From assembly GCA_005888695.1 (NCBI GenBank), contig VBBH01000189.1, positions 1 through 7,331 of the forward strand: a stretch of DNA of 7,331 bases. Reading direction: 5' to 3'. Positions within the stretch are counted from its first letter, which is position 1. Each line of letters begins with the position of its first letter. A model generated the notes under the pieces. That model ran no database searches. It saw only the letters and a list, made by a program, of their open reading frames with translations, and was not told where the DNA came from. Source of the DNA: Candidatus Bathyarchaeota archaeon. Lineage in GTDB: Archaea; Thermoproteota; Bathyarchaeia; 40CM-2-53-6. Positions 5,646 to 7,331 of the stretch are shown here, piece after piece. Made by a program: the position numbers and the translations under genes.

Positions 5646-5840
5646 GTGGCGAAGGATTGCCATATGGTGAGCACCACATTGGATTGGGCAGACCCTCGAA
5701 ATCTCATCGTGGTCGGAATAAGTGTGCTACCTGGAGCTTCGATCCGAGGACTGGATGTCCCGTGTCTGCTTCGTGCTCAGGCAGCGAACCTTTCTGTTGG
5801 CAAGAGAGTCAGAGTTTCGCTAGAGCTCGTTGAAGAGTAA
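5646..5840 (+). pseudogene. Diverged or decayed copy of the 75-aa dnaG-linked gene
   Basis: From a GTG at 5646 the frame reads 64 codons to TAA at 5838-5840. An in-frame TGA at 5634-5636 bars extension. The last 19 codons (AANLSVGKRVRVSLELVEE) match the C-terminus of the gene at 4364-4591 with one change (K to N), and 53 of 59 nt before the final base are identical. Further upstream only a weak match remains: LPGASIRG against IPGALIGG (5727-5750 versus 4448-4471), with about 76% nucleotide identity over 25 nt. About 10 codons, including the EEWLVP region, are missing between the two matches. The N-terminal part does not align well, and no ribosome binding site is visible. It is either a shortened paralog or a pseudogene; I favour the latter. 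Confidence 0.55.
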
Positions 5841-5971
5841 CAGGGAAGCGACGCCTAGCATGCGGGTTCAGCAAGGCTGAGCACGTTAGGTTTTCGTAGA
5901 AAAAATGACCCCTCGTTTGTTATGATCAGAGAAACACGCTTAAAAAGGAGTCTCGGACAAAATGAGGAATT
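5841..5971. other. Intergenic region upstream of the VOC gene
   Basis: I see no gene here. The region contains a poly-A stretch near 5900-5905 and the TATA-like box of the next gene. Confidence 0.5.
5939..5947 (+). promoter_or_regulatory. TATA box of the VOC gene, probably leaderless
   Basis: CTTAAAAAG is a good archaeal box A. Its centre is about 29 nt before the ATG at 5972, so transcription is expected to begin within a few nucleotides of the start codon. Upstream of the ATG there is only a weak GAGG at 5965-5968. Confidence 0.6.
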
Positions 5972-6358
5972 ATGAAGATCAAACTAACCAGTATATTTGT
6001 TAGCGATCAAAACAAGGCACTTGACTTCTATACGAAGACACTAGGCTTTGTCAAGAAGACCGATGTTTCCGCGGGTCAATACAGATGGTTAACAGTCGTC
6101 TCCTCTGAAGAGCCGAATGGGCCTCAGCTGGTTCTCGAGCCGAACGACAACCCTGCCGCCAAATCCTACCAAGAATCCATTTACAAACAAGGGATTCCCG
6201 CATCTATGTTCTTCGTTGACGATGTTCAGAAAGAATACCAGAGACTGAAAAAACTCGGTGTGAAACTCACCATGGAGCCAACAAAGACACCCGGCTCAAC
6301 GATAGCCCGTTTTGATGATACCGTTGGCAACCTGATACAAATAACACATCTGGGCTAG
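5972..6358 (+). CDS. VOC-fold (glyoxalase / bleomycin resistance / dioxygenase superfamily) protein
   Basis: At 128 aa this is a single-chain VOC protein with two beta-alpha-beta-beta-beta modules. The first covers about residues 1-58 (KIKLTSIFVSD, KALDFYTKTLGF, RWLTVVS, QLVLEP) and the second about 70-126 (IPASMFFVDDV, EYQRLKKLGVKL, IARFDDTVGNLIQITH). The DFYTKTLGF and DDTVGNLIQI motifs are typical. The usual metal ligands are incomplete. The first-strand histidine is replaced around T6/S7 and the second-module one around S78, while E56 is kept and Q123 stands at the last position. The sequence resembles a widespread bacterial and archaeal VOC subfamily with this same pattern, as I recall it. 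The substrate cannot be named; a role in glyoxalase, antibiotic binding or dioxygenase chemistry is not supported specifically. It has its own promoter and a hairpin downstream. Confidence 0.9.
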   Translation: MKIKLTSIFVSDQNKALDFYTKTLGFVKKTDVSAGQYRWLTVVSSEEPNGPQLVLEPNDNPAAKSYQESIYKQGIPASMFFVDDVQKEYQRLKKLGVKLTMEPTKTPGSTIARFDDTVGNLIQITHLG

Positions 6359-6386
6359 CAAAAAACCAAACCTGGATGATTTCAAC

Positions 6387-6420
6387 CCGATTCGTTCGGG
6401 AATCGGCTTCGAATAGTTTT
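6387..6420 (+). terminator. Hairpin terminator downstream of the VOC gene
   Basis: CCGATTC at 6387-6393 pairs with GAATCGG at 6400-6406 around a 6-nt loop (GTTCGG). A short TTTT run follows at 6417-6420. It lies 28 nt after the VOC stop and before the helicase start at 6461, so it fits termination between the two genes. The U-run is short for an archaeal terminator. Confidence 0.45.
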
Positions 6421-6460
6421 CTGCGGACCCAGTGTTCATTAGAGTCACCGTTTACGAGTC

Positions 6461-7331
6461 ATGCTAGAGGAAGGAGGAGAGGGTCAAGCGCAAGAAACAA
6501 TCAACGAAGATCCAGGGCCAAAACTTCCGATCTTCTCAATCCTTGACTCGATAGACTTCTCGGACCATTTCGTAATCATCGGCAACGTCGGCACGGGAAA
6601 GAGCACTGTAACCCCGATTCACGAATACGAATTGTCCAAAGGTAACAGGCAGATCGTCATCCGGGAGCCCTCAAGGGCCGCGTGCAACGCTCTCTACTAT
6701 TCGCTCCAAGCCCTTCATCCAGAACTAGGGAATGAACTATCAGTCATTACAAAGGACACTAAGATCAATCTCGGTGGCAAGATCAAGATCGTCACGGACG
6801 GCGTCTTACTGAGAATGCTGGCCGAGGACTCGATCTCTGACTCGTCCATCTACTTTGATGAAAGCCACCAGATGTCTTCTCAACTGGAACTCTGCATGTC
6901 ACTCGCAAAGAAGCGAGAACCCAGAGCAAGGAATCTCTTTCGGGTCATGAGCGCCACAATCGATCCACAAGAATTCCTATCGTTCCTGGGAATCTCAAAA
7001 CTATATCGAATGAGCGGCAACAGATATCCCGTCGAGCTCGAGGTGGAGATGGCAGAGGACCACAATCAAATGTTCAGGATTCTATCGCTCATCCTTGATT
7101 CGCAGCCCCGCGATGAGTCCTGGCTAGTTTTCCTTCCCACAAGACGCCTGGTCGAAAGGTATGCCAGCAGCTATGGCGGTGTTTACATTCACGGAGGCCT
7201 TGAAGGTTCAGAAATCAATAGGATCCAGCAACGAGCCGAACATGATAAGAATCTGAGAATCTTTGCGACAAACGTAATCGCTTCCTCGGTGAACATTTAC
7301 GTGGATAACGTGTTGATATTCGATGACGTGA
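6461..7331 (+). CDS. DEAH-type superfamily 2 helicase, C-terminus outside window
   Basis: An open frame runs 290 codons from ATG at 6461 to the window end without a stop. An in-frame TAG at 6440-6442 fixes this ATG as the first usable start. The protein shows the superfamily 2 motifs in order: motif I GNVGTGKST at 41-49, Ia REPSRAA at 68-74, Ib TDGVLLRML at 112-120, and II DESH at 133-136, where Ser replaces the Ala of DEAH. Motif III is SAT at 164-166, IV VFLPTRR at 223-229, and V ATNVIASSVNI at 269-279. Motif Ib and the DEAH-like motif V point to the DEAH/HrpA-type ATP-dependent RNA helicases rather than DEAD-box proteins; motif VI lies beyond the window. It is expected to use NTP hydrolysis to remodel RNA or RNA-protein complexes. 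A purine-rich GGAAGGAGGAGAGGG lies just inside the gene (6469-6483), where it cannot serve this start. A leaderless mRNA is likely, but I see no clear TATA box. Confidence 0.88.
   Translation, partial: MLEEGGEGQAQETINEDPGPKLPIFSILDSIDFSDHFVIIGNVGTGKSTVTPIHEYELSKGNRQIVIREPSRAACNALYYSLQALHPELGNELSVITKDTKINLGGKIKIVTDGVLLRMLAEDSISDSSIYFDESHQMSSQLELCMSLAKKREPRARNLFRVMSATIDPQEFLSFLGISKLYRMSGNRYPVELEVEMAEDHNQMFRILSLILDSQPRDESWLVFLPTRRLVERYASSYGGVYIHGGLEGSEINRIQQRAEHDKNLRIFATNVIASSVNIYVDNVLIFDDV

Noticed and set aside
5582..5833. 83-codon plus-strand frame overlapping the second 75-aa-like copy
   Set aside because: It is out of frame with the segment that matches the 75-aa gene, rich in Cys/Ser/Arg, and shows no motif.
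1..7331. CRISPR array, insertion sequence, integrase or rRNA
   Set aside because: No spaced repeats, terminal inverted repeats, transposase motifs or rRNA-like sequence were seen. The one repeat pair is a shared gene 3' end.

Overview
The window looks archaeal. It carries a type II (archaeal) glyceraldehyde-3-phosphate dehydrogenase, an archaeal-type DnaG with a central Toprim domain and no bacterial zinc-finger architecture, and AT-rich TATA-like boxes close to some start codons. GC content is moderate. I cannot place it to phylum; a Thermoproteota/TACK-type archaeon is a guess, not a demonstration.

Layout. (1) 1-1203, minus strand: a compact run of three small unknown genes (71 aa, 171 aa with a GTGA overlap, and a membrane protein that leaves the left edge). 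The first is continuous in frame with a 39-codon ORF upstream across one TGA. (2) 1204-1710: no intact gene, but protein-like stretches on the minus strand that change frame and hit stops, so probably a gene remnant. (3) 1711-2748, minus: gap. (4) 2749-2995: divergent intergenic region with TATA-like boxes, a GC-rich hairpin and a strong Shine-Dalgarno for dnaG. (5) 2996-4591, plus: dnaG followed after 30 nt by a 75-aa unknown gene. (6) 4592-4847: convergent intergenic region with a hairpin. (7) 4848-5576, minus: an isoprenylcysteine carboxyl methyltransferase-like membrane protein. (8) 5646-5840, plus: a diverged or decayed relative of the 75-aa gene whose last 60 nt are about 90% identical to it. 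(9) 5972-6358, plus: a VOC-fold protein with a likely leaderless promoter. (10) 6461-end, plus: a DEAH-type superfamily 2 helicase, cut by the window edge.

Functional links. gap is central carbon metabolism. DnaG is a Toprim protein known in archaea from primase activity and from the RNA exosome, so it is informational. The 75-aa gene directly behind dnaG is the best candidate for a functional partner, but only position supports this. The other genes look like single transcription units. I see no CRISPR array, tRNA, rRNA, transposase or integrase. The most unusual observations are the repeated 3' end of the 75-aa gene flanking the methyltransferase gene, the in-frame TGA at 1084-1086, and the DEAH helicase.
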